A stretch of DNA of 64,000 bases from positions 99,417,837-99,481,836 of the forward strand of contig NC_092038.1 in the NCBI RefSeq assembly GCF_003086295.3. Direction: 5' to 3'. Shown here piece by piece: positions 44,165 through 55,578 of the stretch. Source of the DNA: Arachis hypogaea. Lineage: Eukaryota > Streptophyta > Magnoliopsida > Fabales > Fabaceae. The notes beneath the pieces were generated by a model that saw only the letters and a list, made by a program, of their open reading frames with translations, was not told where the DNA came from and did no database searches. Each line of letters begins with the position of its first letter. Within the stretch, counting starts at the first letter, position 1. Position numbers and translations under genes: made by a program.

Positions 44165-44470
44165 ATGGCACCTAAGGCCAGAGAAACCTCAAAGGGAAAA
44201 CAAAAGCTTCCACCTCTGAGTCTTGGGAGATGGAAAGACTCATATAAAGCCGTCATAGCTCAGTAGTAGAACGTGTGGCTGCAAATCAAGAGATCCCTGA
44301 GATACCTCAGGGGATAAGTTATCCTCCACACAAATATTGGAAGCAACTAAGGGTAGAAACACCAAAATTACTAGGAATCATTCAACAGAAGCAAGGAAGA
44401 GACATAGAGGAGCTCAAAAAGCACCATTGGACCTTCAAGAAGGCGCCACCCTCACTCAGGTGGATTCATT
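44165..44470 (+). pseudogene. E2 remnant of second ORF
   Basis: ATG 44165 begins MAPKAR and keeps the first ~27 codons of the E1 second ORF (frame-disturbed; LESWEMERF-like segment near 44220). It then jumps at about 44249 to the part encoding EIPEI/PPHKYWKQL and the charged C-terminal end (QQKQGRDIEEL). About 770 bp of the E1 ORF, the whole central domain, are missing. The gap is filled by a tRNA-Cys-like sequence (44249-44298). Confidence 0.8.
44249..44298 (+). other. tRNA-Cys-derived filler at deletion junction
   Basis: CATAGCTCAGTAGTAGAACG followed by GGCTGCAAATCAAGAGATCC. It aligns with plant tRNA-Cys(GCA) from the D-arm through the anticodon GCA to the variable loop, about 8 differences in 47 positions by eye and from memory of the tRNA. 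It ends in GAGATCCCTG, shared with the adjoining ORF sequence in E1, so the junction has microhomology. No T-arm, hence not a functional tRNA. Confidence 0.6.
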
Positions 44471-45524
44471 CCTTGTTCTTATTTCTTTCTGCTTTTCGGT
44501 TTTTAATGTTGTGTTTATTTATGTTTTGTGTCTCTACTTCATGATCATTAGTATGTAACCATGCCTTAAAGCTATGAATAAAATCCATTAATCCTTCACC
44601 TCTCTTAAATGAAAAATGTTTTAATTCAAAAGAATAAGAAGTACATGAATTTCGAATTTATCCTTGAATTTAATTTTAATTATATTGATGTGGTGACAAT
44701 ACTTTTTGTTTTCTGAATGAATGATTGAACAGTGCATATGTCTTTTGATATTGTTGTTTATGAGTGTTAAAATTGTTGGCTCTTGAAAGAATGATGAACA
44801 AAGAGAAATGTTATTGAGGATCTGAAAAAAATCATGGAATTGATTCTTAAAGCAAGAAAAAGCAGTGAAAAGCAAAAGCTTGTGCGAAAAAAAAATGGCG
44901 AAAAAAAATAGAAAGAAAAAAAGAGAAAAAGCAAGCAGAAAAAGCCAATAGCCCTTAAAACCAAAAGGCAAGGGTAAAAAGGATCCAAGGCTTTGAGCAC
45001 CAATGGATAGGAGGGCCCAAGGAAATTAAATCCAGGCCTAAGCGGCTAAATCAAGCTGTCCCTAACCATGTGCTTGTATCATGAAGGTCCAAGTGAAAAG
45101 CTTGAGACTGAGTGGTTAAAGTCATGATCCAAAGCAAAAGAGTGTGCTTAAGAGCTCTGGACACCACTAACTGGGGACTTTAGCAAAGCTAAGTCACAAT
45201 CTGAAAAGGTTCACCCAGTTATGTGTCTGTGGCATTTATGTATCCGGTGGTAATACTGGAAAACAAAGTGCTTAGGGCCACGGCCAAGACTCATAAGTAG
45301 CTGTGTTCAAGAATCAACATGCTTAACTAGGAAATTCAATAACACTATCCAAAATTCTAAGTTCCCAGAGACGCCAATCACTCTAAACTACAAAGGAAAA
45401 AGTGAGATGCCAAAACTATTCAGAAGCAAAAAGCTACAAGTCCCGCTCATCTAATTATAATTAATATTCATTGATATTCTGGAATTTATAGTATATTCTC
45501 TTCTTTTATCCTATTTGATTTTCA
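44471..45524 (+). other. E2 3' non-coding region
   Basis: No gene. A-rich near 44860-44960; 45160-45460 closely matches E1 4310-4620. Confidence 0.6.
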
Positions 45525-45562
45525 GTTGCTTGGGGACAAGCAACAATTTAAGTTTGGTGTTG
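45525..45562 (+). promoter_or_regulatory. Terminal stem-loop module before E2 3' LTR
   Basis: GTTGCTTG-GGGA-CAAGCAAC, then AATTTAAGTTTGGTGTTG abutting the LTR. Candidate plus-strand primer region. Confidence 0.75.
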
Positions 45563-47239
45563 TGATGAGCGGATAATTTATACGCTTTTTGGCATTGTTT
45601 TTAGGTAGTTTTTAGTAAGTTCAAGCTACTTTTAGGGATGTTTTCATTAGTTTTTATGTTAAATTCACATTTCTGGACTTTACTATGAGTTTGTGTGTTT
45701 TTCTGTGATTTCAGGTAAATTCTGGCTGAAATTGAGGGACTTGAGCAAAACTCTGTAAAAGGCTGACAAAAGGACTGCTGATGCTGTTGGAATCTGACCT
45801 CCCTGCACTGGAAATGGATTTTCTGGAGCTACATAACTCCAATTGGCGCGCTCTCAACGGCGTTGGAACGTAGACATCCAGAGCTTTCCAGCAATATATA
45901 ATAGTCCATACTTTATTCGGAAATTGATGACGTAACTTGGCGTTGAACGCCAAGTACATGCTGCTGTCTGGAGTTAAACGCCAGAAAAACGTCATGATCC
46001 GGAGTTGAACGCCCAAAACACGTTATAACTTGGAGTTCAACTCCAAGAAAAGCCTCAACTCGTGGATAGATCAAGCTCAGCCCAAACATACACCAATTGG
46101 GCCCCGGAAGTGAATTTATGCATCAAATACTTACTCATGTAAACCCTAGTAGCTAGTCTAGTATAAATAGGATAAGTTACTATTGTATTAGACATCTTTG
46201 GTCTCAGTTTTGTTTTATTCTTCATCTTAAGAGACTATTGATCACATTCATGGGGCTGGCCATTCGGCCATGCCTGAACCTTTTACTTATGTATTTTCAA
46301 CAGTGGAGTTTCTGCACACCATAGATTAAGGGTGTGGAGCTCTGCTGTACCTCAAGTTTCAATACAATCACTATTACTTTTTATTCAATTCTCTTTTATT
46401 CTTATTCCAAGATATACGTTACACTTAACTAGAAGAATGTGATGATCCGTGACACTCATCATCATTCTCACTTATGAACGCACGTGACTGACAACCACTT
46501 CCGTTCTACCTTAGGCCGGGCGCATATCTCTTAGATTCCCCAACAGAATCTTCGTGGTATAAGCTAGATAGATGGTGGCATTCATGAGGATCCGGAAAGT
46601 CTAAACCTTGTCTGTGGTATTCCGAGTAGGATTCTGGGATTGAATGACTGTGACGAACTTCAAACTCCTGAAGGCTGGGCGTGATGACAAGCGCAAAAGA
46701 ATCAAGGGATTCTATTCCAACCTGATTGAGAACCGACAGATGATTAGCCGTGCTGTGACAGAGCATAGGAACGTTTTCACTGAGAGGATGGGATGTAGCC
46801 ATTGACAACGGTGATGCCCTACATACAGCTTGCCATGGAAAGGAGTAGGAAGGATTGGATGACTGTAATAGGAAAGTAGAGATTCAAGAGGAGCACAGCA
46901 TCTCCATACACTTATCTGAAATTCCCACTATTAATTTACATAAGTATTTCTATCCCTTTTATTTTCTTTTTATTATTAATTTTCGAAACCCAAAACTATT
47001 TAATCTGCCTAACTGAGATTTACAAGGTGACCATAGCTTGCTTCATACCAACAATCTCTGTGGGATCGACCCTTACTCACGTAAGGTATTACTTGGATGA
47101 CCCAGTACACTTGCTGGTTAAGTTGAACGGAGTTGTGAACTATGGTATTGGCATCATGTTTTTGGCGCCATTACCAGGGAATGAAAAGCAATGAATTTTG
47201 CAAAATGGAATAACAATTGAATCACAATTTCGTCCACCA
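45563..47239 (+). repeat. E2 3' LTR (1677 bp)
   Basis: Same length and ends as the 5' LTR; about 20 base differences counted by eye, no indels noticed. Followed by the target duplication TTCCC (47240-47244). Confidence 0.95.
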
Positions 47240-47244
47240 TTCCC

Positions 47245-47612
47245 CCACTGTGCAAGCACGGATTTCTTACAAGGCCATTCGACTAATAACTCTAGTGACT
47301 GGAAGCCCTCGTTCCACTGCAGGAGTGAATGTGTCAAATTTGATGTACCAGATAACAAAATATCATTTCAATTTATGATACCACAAGCAAACATTTTATT
47401 TAAATGTAAGTAAAAATGACAGAAAATTCTGATAGCTTGTTGTGGCCAAATTTGCAAAACTTGTTAAGAGAGCAAATAAGAATCTGAGAAAAGCTGCTAA
47501 AAGTGAAATGAAAATTGGTGAGTCCTCCAAGATTCTGATTGATGTGGTCACATTCAAACAAGAAAATTTTATGGAGAGCTATCATCTAGAACTCTATGAT
47601 GCTGTTACTTGG
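47245..47612 (+). pseudogene. Captured exons of unidentified gene(s) in CACTA
   Basis: The first open segment (to 47407) reads STNNSSDWKPSFHCRSECVK and KFDVPDNKISFQFMIPQ and ends at a GTAAGT donor-like site. The second (about 47443-47612) reads FAKLVKRANKNLRKAAKSEM and IGESSKILIDVVTFKQENFM, and ends at a GTAAAC donor-like site. Both look like real plant exons. I do not recognise the proteins, and whether they come from one gene is unknown. Same strand as the neighbouring captured fragments. Confidence 0.4.
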
Positions 47613-48005
47613 TAAACTTTGATTTCGTATCATATAGCACTTAGCATTATTATGTCCAAAATGTTTTTTAAAATGGTTGGATTGCATGAAATTAAATATA
47701 TTTCACCTTGTGCAATAATTGAATGGTTGCGAGTGAGGTTCTGAGAGCACACAAGCTGCTATTGCTGTTGAGTACTATTATTATAATTAATATTGTTATT
47801 ATTATCTGTCACACCACTAGTACAAGTCGACAATGTAGTAACCACCACATCTTGCAAATATTATATATATATATATATATTCTTAAATTCAAATAATTAA
47901 GTTAAGTGCTAAATAAGTAATAATCTGATGAAACAAATAAAGCTCTTAGAATTCAAGGACATACAAAACAATTTTGTAGTCCTATACAATTTTAATTTCA
48001 TTTTC

Positions 48006-48368
48006 GGAAAGGCTGCTCACCTTGTTGACAGCACCAACCAATTTGTGCTGTAGGCAAGGGCTGGAATCAAAGAGGTTCACTTTTTACCTTTCAATCCTGT
48101 TGATAAGAGAACTGCTTTGACTTACATTCATGCAGATGGAAACTAGCACCGTGCAAGCAAAGGCACTCCGCAGCAGGTAACAATTTTTATTTTGTTCATG
48201 ATTTATGAGAGGTTCTGGCTTGTTCCATTGATGCTGATATGATATTATTTGTTATGATGAATAGATCATGAACTTATGTAATCTAAGGAATGATGTTAAG
48301 AAGAAGGTTCATGTCATTAGTGACAAGTTTGCCGAAAGAGGCCTTCGTTCCCTAGCCGTTTCAAGATA
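48006..48368 (+). pseudogene. Plasma-membrane H+-ATPase gene fragment
   Basis: GKAAHLVDSTNQ (48006-48041), then [20 protein letters not shown]...HADGN (48058-48176), then after an intron with GT/AG borders KKKVH...[14 protein letters not shown] (48265-48368). These are landmarks of the cytoplasmic nucleotide-binding loop of plant P-type H+-ATPases (AHA/PMA family), which pump protons at the plasma membrane. TAG replaces the tryptophan of GNWHRASKG. The retained intron shows capture from genomic DNA, not mRNA. Only a small part of the ~950-residue protein is present, between CACTA ends. Confidence 0.85.
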
Positions 48369-48596
48369 GGTTCTTACAGCAAAGTCTTCATGCTTTAATT
48401 TTTCTATACATGTTCCCAAGTTTCTTGTAAATAATAATAATAAAGATAATCTGAATCTGAAGCATCTTCTCTGCTACTGTTGGAAGTTCCTGAGAAAAGC
48501 AAGGACAACCCTGGAGCTCTATGGCCCTTTATATATGCAACTTTATTACACTTACATTGTGGTTTATACTCTATACATCCACTGAATCTAGCTGCG

Positions 48597-49267
48597 ATGA
48601 CATACATGGAAACTCCATTAGAATCAAGTGCAGACAATCATCTTAAACCCAAAGAAGAAGAGAAGAAAGAAGAAGACAGCTTGAGTCTTGCCATGGAAAT
48701 GCTGGGTTTGAATGTGGCTCCACTGGCGGTAAATTCAGCTGTTGAGCTTGGTGTGTTTGACACCATAGCCAAAGCTGGTGAAGGTGCCATGCTCTCTGCA
48801 AAGGAAATTGCGTCTCAGATTGGGAGCAACAACTCAAAAGCACCTCACATGCTGGATCACTTTCTTAAGTTGTTGGCAAGTCACTCTCTCCTTTGTTGCT
48901 CTGTTTTCCAACAAGATCATAGTCACAGACTCTACAGCCTCTCCCCTAGCTCCAAGTATTTTGTCACCGATGCTGATGACGGCAGCTCGTTGGGACCAAC
49001 CTTTGCTTTGCTTCTCGACAATGTCTTCTACCAAAGCTGGTCGCACTTTTCTCTCTGTTAACATTAAAATAAATAAATAAACAAATTGCTATCAGATCAG
49101 TTCTATTCTCTTTTTTTCAACTCTATCTTCTTATGCACTGGTTCAGGACGGAAGTGAAAAGAGCAATTATGAAAGGTGGAATTCCATTCAACAGGGTTTA
49201 TGGCATGCATGCCTTTGAGTATCCAGGCGTAGATCAAAGGTTCAATTAGGTGTTCAATAAAGCTATG
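48597..49267 (+). pseudogene. Plant O-methyltransferase gene fragment
   Basis: Exon 1 from ATG 48597 encodes the N-terminal dimerisation domain of a COMT-type O-methyltransferase (LGLNVAPLAVNSAVELGVFD, LDHFLKLLASHSLL, YSLSPSSKYFVTD). It runs to about LLLDNVFYQSW near 49040. After a short intron, exon 2 (about 49149-49267) reads [20 protein letters not shown] and YPGVD, with TAG replacing the Gln of RFNQVFNKAM, and ends at a GT donor. The AdoMet-binding and catalytic domain is missing. The family methylates phenolics such as caffeic acid or flavonoids. This is a captured fragment that might still give a short dimerisation-domain peptide. Confidence 0.85.
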
Positions 49268-49443
49268 GTAAATTCCACCAGTCTATTTTTCTCTCACTCT
49301 ATATGTTCATTGAAATTGTATAGTATCTAACTCTAATAATAGGAATTTTCTATTATTAATTTTTTTAGTTCAGTATATTTTTGTAGTTAAAATAAAAATG
49401 TGAATATGGTTGTTGATTGTTTCTATAAGATTGATGTTACAAA

Positions 49444-50252
49444 ATTTTCTCTTAACTTCAAAAAGCGAAGATGCCGATATGAAGCTTATTGATTTCAGTT
49501 TATCAGATTTCATCTGGACAGGTGACAGTAAATGTGCTATTTATTGATGTTTACATTTGCATAATACTCCTATTGTGATGTGCATTAAATGCTTTTAAAA
49601 ATTTGTCAAAGACTAATAACCGAATAATTATTTTTTATATACCACTAACATAACTAAGTGTTTTATATATAGCCATTATTTTATCTTGAGTGATTTATGA
49701 TTTAAACTTACTACTTGGGAGATGATATAATTGGTGTAAAAACAAATGACAGTAGACAATATCATAATATATATGTCAAAAATCTTGAGAGTAGCAATTT
49801 ATGCTTAGACACCTAATTGTATGTTGAGAAAATATATTAGTTGACTAGTTGTGCTACTTGTTAAGCAACTGCGTTTAGTTGTAGAGACTAAACAAAAATA
49901 GAGAAACGCAATCTCTTTGAAGAAAAAAATAACATGAATGAATTTCTTAAATAATAAAAATCCTAGATTTTCTTACATGACTTCTAAGGTTGGGGAAGTA
50001 AGAATAATGATAGAAGAACAAACCATAATCCAATGGAGATATGACATGAACTTATTGTAAATGTATGCTTAGCATGTGTAAAGTACTTTAGATTGAAGGT
50101 ACCCCTCAAGATTTGAAACTGGTCTTTCTTAATTTTCCATTAATGTGTATTGACTACAGACGAACGACTAAATGACATTGCTGGGAGTGCATATTATGTT
50201 GCACCAGAGGTACTTCACAGGTCCTATAGTGTGGAAGCAGAAATATGGAACC
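49444..50252 (+). pseudogene. CDPK-related kinase (CRK) gene fragment
   Basis: The first exon piece (49444-49521) reads FLLTSKSEDADMKLIDFSLS then DFIWT, and the second (50160-50252) reads [20 protein letters not shown] then [10 protein letters not shown]. They are separated by a 638-bp intron with GT/AG borders. This is the activation-loop region of plant CDPK-related kinases (LKAIDFGLSDF...[16 protein letters not shown]). DFG has become DFS. In the intact family these are Ser/Thr kinases. Here ~55 codons remain next to the CACTA right end. Confidence 0.85.
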
Positions 50253-50529
50253 AGAGGTACTCTGGATCGAGCAATAAAGCTGTGTAATCTTTTTTGATAG
50301 AAATTTTATGTATTAAGAGTTATATGTTAAAGAGATTTATAATTAAAAAATCATGTTATGTTAGATACTTTATTTGTATAGGGGTTATTACTTTTGATTT
50401 TCAATATTAAAAAATCATATATTATGTTTAATACTTTGTTTATGAGTTATTTAATATTTTGTTCATGAGTATTGATTTTTTATTATTGAGAAATTTTAAT
50501 CAAAAAGTTATGTTTAACGCGATAAAAAT

Positions 50530-51288
50530 ACTGGTTCAAAATTGTCTTTTTAAACAATTAAAAAATGTTACTTTTATCTGGTAAAAATGGTGGGTTGTAA
50601 CTGCCATTTTAAATAATATGAAATGACATTTTAACTCGGTAAAAATAGTGGTTTCAAATGCCGTTTTAGCCAATAAAAATGCCAATGTTAGGGTAAAAAC
50701 GGCGGTTCAAAAATGCCATTTTAACCAATTAAAAAAGCTATTTCAATCTGGTAAAAATGGCGGTTTCAAACGCCGTTTTAACCAACTAAAATGCCACTCT
50801 GTCAGTGTAAAAATGGCGGTTCATAAATACCGTTTTAACCAATCGAAAACGTCATTTTTACCTTGAAAATAACGGCGGTTTGAAGTGCCATTTTAACCAA
50901 TCAAAAATGCTATTTTTACCCTAGAAATAACGGCAGTTTGGAAATAACGGCAGTTTGGAAATAACGATGGTTTGAACCGCCATTTTAATGAATTGAAAAT
51001 GTCATTTTTACCCTGGAAATGACCGCGATTTGAACCACCATTTTAACCAACCAAAAATCGCCGTTTTATTTGAAAAAAATGACAGTTTGAACCGCCGTTT
51101 TAACCTATCCAAAAATTGCCGTTTTAACCCAGAAAATTGTGGCGATTTTCTGAAAACTGCCATAATAACAAGAATGGTGCCCATAATTACGTCGCTTTCT
51201 AAAACTGCCATTCTTGGTAATAATGACAGTTTAAACCGCCGTAATTACCTTAAAAAATCGCCGTTTTAACCAGAATTTTTTTGTAATG
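50530..51288 (+). repeat. CACTA right subterminal array, ~56-bp units
   Basis: About a dozen degenerate units built from GGCGGTTTCAAACGCCGTTT, then TAACCAA, then AATGCCATTTTTACC. TTTTAACCAA occurs near 50724, 50778, 50832, 50889, 51040 and 51260. It ends in the inverted tip. Subterminal repeats are the usual transposase binding region of CACTA elements. Confidence 0.75.
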
Positions 51289-52172
51289 TTAGAGTTCTCA
51301 CCAACGTAATGTTCATCGCAAGACGCAGAGCAGGTAATTTGTTTTTGCTAAAAATCATTGATTTTCATTTTTTTCTTGCAACTACTGGCCTATTGGGTGC
51401 TAAATATTTCACCTATTTTGTTTGTTTTGTTATTTTTTGGGAAGAACTAATGAAACTGTTGATATTTTCTTGCCATAATTGGTTTAATTTTGAGAAAAAC
51501 TAATAAAATTGTTTTTTTTTTATTTTTTTGTTTGTATTTTGAATACTTCAATGATGAGGGTTACGGGCTAGACTTTGTAGGAACAAATTGTTGATTAGAG
51601 ATAGGAATTAACAATTCAAAGGAATTGGGAGTAGGAATAACAATTTGCAATTATAATTATTGGTTGCCTTAGCAAATTATTGAAAGTAAGAACAATAATT
51701 TTATTTTTATAATTTGCACCGCCAGTAATTATAATTGATCCCTTCCACTTCAAATTTGATTGTTATTTAAAAAACAAATTTCTTAGTTTGTGCACTTTAT
51801 GTTATTGTGAGTAATGCTTTGGTGAGTATTGAGTAATGCTAGCTGGCAAGTTGTTACTTCCTCTATCTTCACGTGCATTTCAAGCTTCAATTATTATCTA
51901 TGCCTCACTTCACTTAAGTCTTACAAGAATAAGAATGAGACTGACATACTTATGAATCTTTTTTATTTATTTTGTTTTTCTTTTTTGGATTAGTAAATTA
52001 AACATTTAATTCTCTTTTCATTTGTTATTATTAAATTATGAGACTGAACACTTATTTAAGTATGCTCAGTTTTATTTAGATATATTGTATTTGTTCTCAG
52101 TAGTTTAAGTATGTTTAATTTTTTTTTAGATATATCGTTATATGAACCTTTTTTATGTTTATATAAAGACAA
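51289..52172 (+). other. hAT 5' exon end and intron
   Basis: 51289-51338 continues the leader exon interrupted by the CACTA and ends at the donor GCAG/GTAATT. The rest is an AT-rich intron up to an acceptor just before ATG 52173. No other gene seen. Confidence 0.5.
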
Positions 52173-54387
52173 ATGGGAGGAGGAGATCCTAGTTGTATTG
52201 CAGTCCAAAATAATGAGAACAATAAAGCTATGGACATAGAGCATGATGTTGCTATTGTCGAGGAATAGCAGGCTAACGAGGGACAGCAGGCTACTCGCAA
52301 AGAAAAAAAGTCTTATGTTTGGATGTATTTTAAACAACTTCCATTTAGCGAGACCAATGGAGAGCACAAGACCAAATGTAATCACTGTCTAAAAGTATAT
52401 CTATGTCACCCAACTAGACATGGCATAAATTCTTTGAATAAACACTTGAAAATTTCTCACAAGTGGATATTTACAAAAATAGGCAAAAGTGTGACACTTT
52501 ATGGCTATATGCCTAAGGTTGGTGAAGAAGGTGAAGTCGGCAAAACTTTCAAAGTCAATGGCTATAGCTTGGAAGATTGTAGGAAGGCAATGGCTGAGTT
52601 TATTATCCTTGATGAACACTCTTTTAAAGTGGTCGAAGGGATTGGGTTTCACAAAATGATTAATCGATTTGAGCCAAGATTCAGTGTACCATCCAGGATA
52701 ACAATGTCAAGAGATTGCTTTCAGCTTTATTTAGATGAGAAGAAAAAACTTAAAGCTTAGTTGGAAAAGTCATGTGTTCGAGTTTGTTTGACATCAAATC
52801 AAAATCTTAGCTGCATGAGGCTAACTGCACATTTCTTTGATGACGAATGAAAGCTACAAAAGAGAATTCTCAACTTTTGCTTGATTGAGAACCACAAGGG
52901 AGAAACAATAGGGAGAGAAATTAAGACATGTTTGAGAGAGTGTGAAACTAAAAAGGTCTTCACAATCACATTAGACAATGCATCTTTAAATGATGGGCTA
53001 TCACTTACCTTCAAAGAAAATTAGCTGCAAGGGGTGGATTGGTGTACGGAGGAAAATATTTACAAATGAGGTATTGTGCTCATGTTCTCAACTTGATAGT
53101 GAATGAAGGAATTAAAGAGTAACATGCCTCCATTGAAAGCATTCGAAATGCTGTTAGGTATGTTAGATCTTCTCCCCAAAAAATTAAAAAATTTAAAGAA
53201 TGCATTGAGGCTGAGTTGATAAAGTCTAAAAATCTTATTTGTTTGGATGTTCCAACTAGATGGAATTCCACCTATCTAATGTTGGAACATGCTGAAAAAT
53301 TTGAAAAAGCTTTTGATAGACTTTATAATCAAGAAACTGATTTCTTTAGATGGTTTGGAGAGAATAGTAGGGGTAAAAAGAAAGTTGGTCCACCCACGGT
53401 ACTTGATTGGCAACATGCTAGGTTATTCATTGATTTTTTGAGAATCTTCTATGAGATTACTTTGTGTTTCTCAACTTCTTTACATGTTACTTCAAACAAA
53501 TGCTTTCATGAAATTACATCTATAAATTCTCAACTAACATCTTGGAGCCACAACAATTCTGAATTATTGAGAACTATGGCATGCTCTATGAAGGCTAAAT
53601 ACGATAAATATTGGGGACCAATTGACAAGTTTATTCCTTTGATACGTGTTGCCTTTGTTTTAGATTCTCGATATAAACTTGATTATCTTTCTTGGTGTTT
53701 GGAGGATGTATATGATAGGAAAGTGGCTACTAGTATGACTAGTTTTGTGAAATTTACATCGGAGACATTGTACAAATTTTATTCAAAAGAAATTGTAGCT
53801 GATAAAGTTCTTGATGATGGTGGCGGTTCCTCTAGAGTTGTTTTGGATGATAAAGATAGTGATCAGTTTAGTGTTAAGGGTGTTGCTACAAATAGAGTGA
53901 ATTTATGAAAAAAAAAGAAGGAAAAAGCTAATGCATATAACAAATCAGATGTTGAGAAATATTTGGCCAAAGATTCTGTGGACATGGAAGATGAGAATTT
54001 TGGTATATTGGCTTGGTGGAAATTAAATGAATCAAAAATATAGAATTCTTTCTCCCATAGTCCGTGATGTCTTTGGTATTCCAGTTTCAACTGTTGCATC
54101 TGAATCATGCTTTAGTACCGGTGGGCATGTGGTTGATCTTTACCATAGCTCTTTGTCTCCAAAAATGGCAAAAACTTCAAGCTACACCCAAAGTTGGTTG
54201 TATCCTTCTAAGCAGATATTTGAAGAACTTGAGTTTGATCAATTTGACAATAGTGACAAGATTGTTAATGGTATATTTACTTTATGATGTCTTTATTCTT
54301 TTTTAATTATTTAATTTAATTCATATAATAATCTTGAGAAACTAATTTTTATGTTTTGCAGATGCTTCTAACACATCCACACAATAA
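52173..54387 (+). pseudogene. hAT transposase (BED finger, RICESLEEPER-like), broken
   Basis: ATG at 52173. A BED-type zinc finger follows (KTKCNHCLKVYL...HGINSLNKHLKISH). The RNase H-like core reads ITLDNASLNDG, YCAHVLNLIVNEGI, VRYVRSSPQKIKKF and LDVPTRWNSTYLMLEHAEKF, then a DUF4413-like segment (AKYDKYWGPIDKFIPLIRVA). The hAT dimerisation motif is at 54040-54200 (PIVRDVFGIPVSTVASESCF...SSLSPKMAKT). A last tiny exon (54362-54387) follows a GT-AG intron. Stops at 52266-52268, 52758-52760 and several up to about 53120, plus a frameshift near 54020, make it non-functional. In intact hATs this enzyme excises and inserts the element. Confidence 0.9.
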
Positions 54388-54904
54388 GAATCAAGTTCAC
54401 AACCTTGAGAGCAAACTACGAATCAAATAAATTTTGTTCTATAATTGTTTGCTACGTAATATTTTGTTATTATTGGTTAGTATGACACTATAAATTATTA
54501 TTATTATTATGTTAATCTTGTCGTGGTTGTTAACTTTGTTTTAATTGTCTTTTGAATTTTGAATGTTTAGTGTGTAATTGACATAATTATTATTATGAAA
54601 CTTTAAATTATTATTATTAGACTCTAAATTATTATTATGTGATGTTGCAATGTTATGAAATAATTATTTTCCAAAGTTTAGAGATTCAAAAGATGTAGAA
54701 TCCAACCTTTGATGATGTCGTGATAAAGTTGATCAAGACCCAAACTTTACCCGGTCTAGACCCGACTTTAGTGTGGCCCGAAAATAACACGATTTTATTG
54801 GGTCTAGGGCCGAGTAAAGGTCTCATAAATAGACTCGATCATTATTTAGAGTTCGGTTCGGGTCACGGCGAACCTGGCTTTACCCGACCCCATGTGCACC
54901 CCTA

Positions 54905-55570
54905 GTGCATACTTCCCATAGACCTAAATAAGAATGAAAAATCCCAATATGTTGTGAGCCAATAGAGTGCTAAGAGTTTCAATGAAGCAAATGAAGCAAT
55001 TATTGCTTTTGAGTATTTATCGTACAATGCTGCAACCAAATATTTTAAACGAATTGGAACATTTATTTACGTGAGTCTCATAGAAACAGTATGTTTGTCC
55101 GGAGGAAAAATGGAAGAAAAGAAAAGAGAGTGGAAAGAAAAATAATTATTTTTTATTGTTTGATTGAGAAAGAAAATTAGAGATGAAAAAATAGTAGGAT
55201 CTACCAATTTTTTTCTTTAATGTTAGAAAAAAAAGAAAAAAAAAAGTTTATTTTTTTCTATTTTTAATATTACTTTTTTATTTTTTAATATATTTTATAA
55301 TATAAAAGTAAGATTGTCTTTTTATAATATTTTTTCTTTTTTATTTTTCTTCCATTCAAATATATTGAAAAAAGTCCATTCAATTTTTTTCTATTTTCTT
55401 TCTCAATATTTCTTTTTTTTTTTCAACCAAAATATCTAAAACCTGTTAATTAGAATATTAATATTTATTATTTTATTAAAAATATTATTTACATATTAAA
55501 ATCAGTCATTATATATTTATATAAATATAAATAATTTTATTTATTAATTATTTTTAGTATGCATTTTATA
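54905..55570. other. AT-rich intergenic sequence
   Basis: No gene or element recognised; A- and T-rich runs around 55120-55440. Confidence 0.5.
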
Positions 55571-55578
55571 CTTTTATG

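Larger units (their letters stand above)
37812..47239 (+). mobile_element. E2: complete young non-autonomous Athila-like element
   Basis: Two 1677-bp LTRs, a 5-bp target duplication, primer site, leader, gag, protease, hairpin, palindrome array and terminal module are all present. Reverse transcriptase, RNase H and integrase are absent. I count about 20 differences between LTRs (~1.2%), mostly transitions, so insertion was recent on a plant time scale. It sits inside the CACTA element. Confidence 0.95.
36389..51288 (+). mobile_element. Pack-CACTA element carrying host gene fragments
   Basis: The left tip CACTACAAAAAATGTTGGTT and the inverted right tip CATTACAAAAAAATTCTGGT match over ~25 bp. 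The expected 3-bp duplication is TCA on the left and TTA on the right, one change. Removing E2 leaves about 5.5 kb with no recognisable transposase but with pieces of at least four plant genes, all on the plus strand. The right subterminal region is repetitive. The terminal CACTA has become CATTA on the right, so the element is probably immobile. Confidence 0.7.
35807..54904 (+). mobile_element. hAT element split by a CACTA insertion
   Basis: The left tip TAGGGGTGCACAAG (35807) and right tip CATGTGCACCCCTA (54904) are inverted complements at the ends, with GGTCCGG/CCCGACC-rich flanks inside. Without the CACTA (36389-51288) the element is about 4.2 kb, right for a BED-finger hAT. The transposase pseudogene lies at 52173-54387. 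The left part (36050-36388) plus 51289-51338 reads as a 5' untranslated exon ending at a GT donor (GCAG/GTAATT). No clean 8-bp target duplication is visible, so pairing of the two tips is inferred. Confidence 0.6.

Noticed and set aside
44249..44298. Functional tRNA-Cys gene
   Set aside because: The T-arm and acceptor 3' strand are missing; it is a fragment at a deletion junction.
35799..54912. 8-bp target duplication for the hAT element
   Set aside because: AAGGTGTC and GTGCATAC do not match at any register tried; the duplication is eroded or the tips belong to different insertions.
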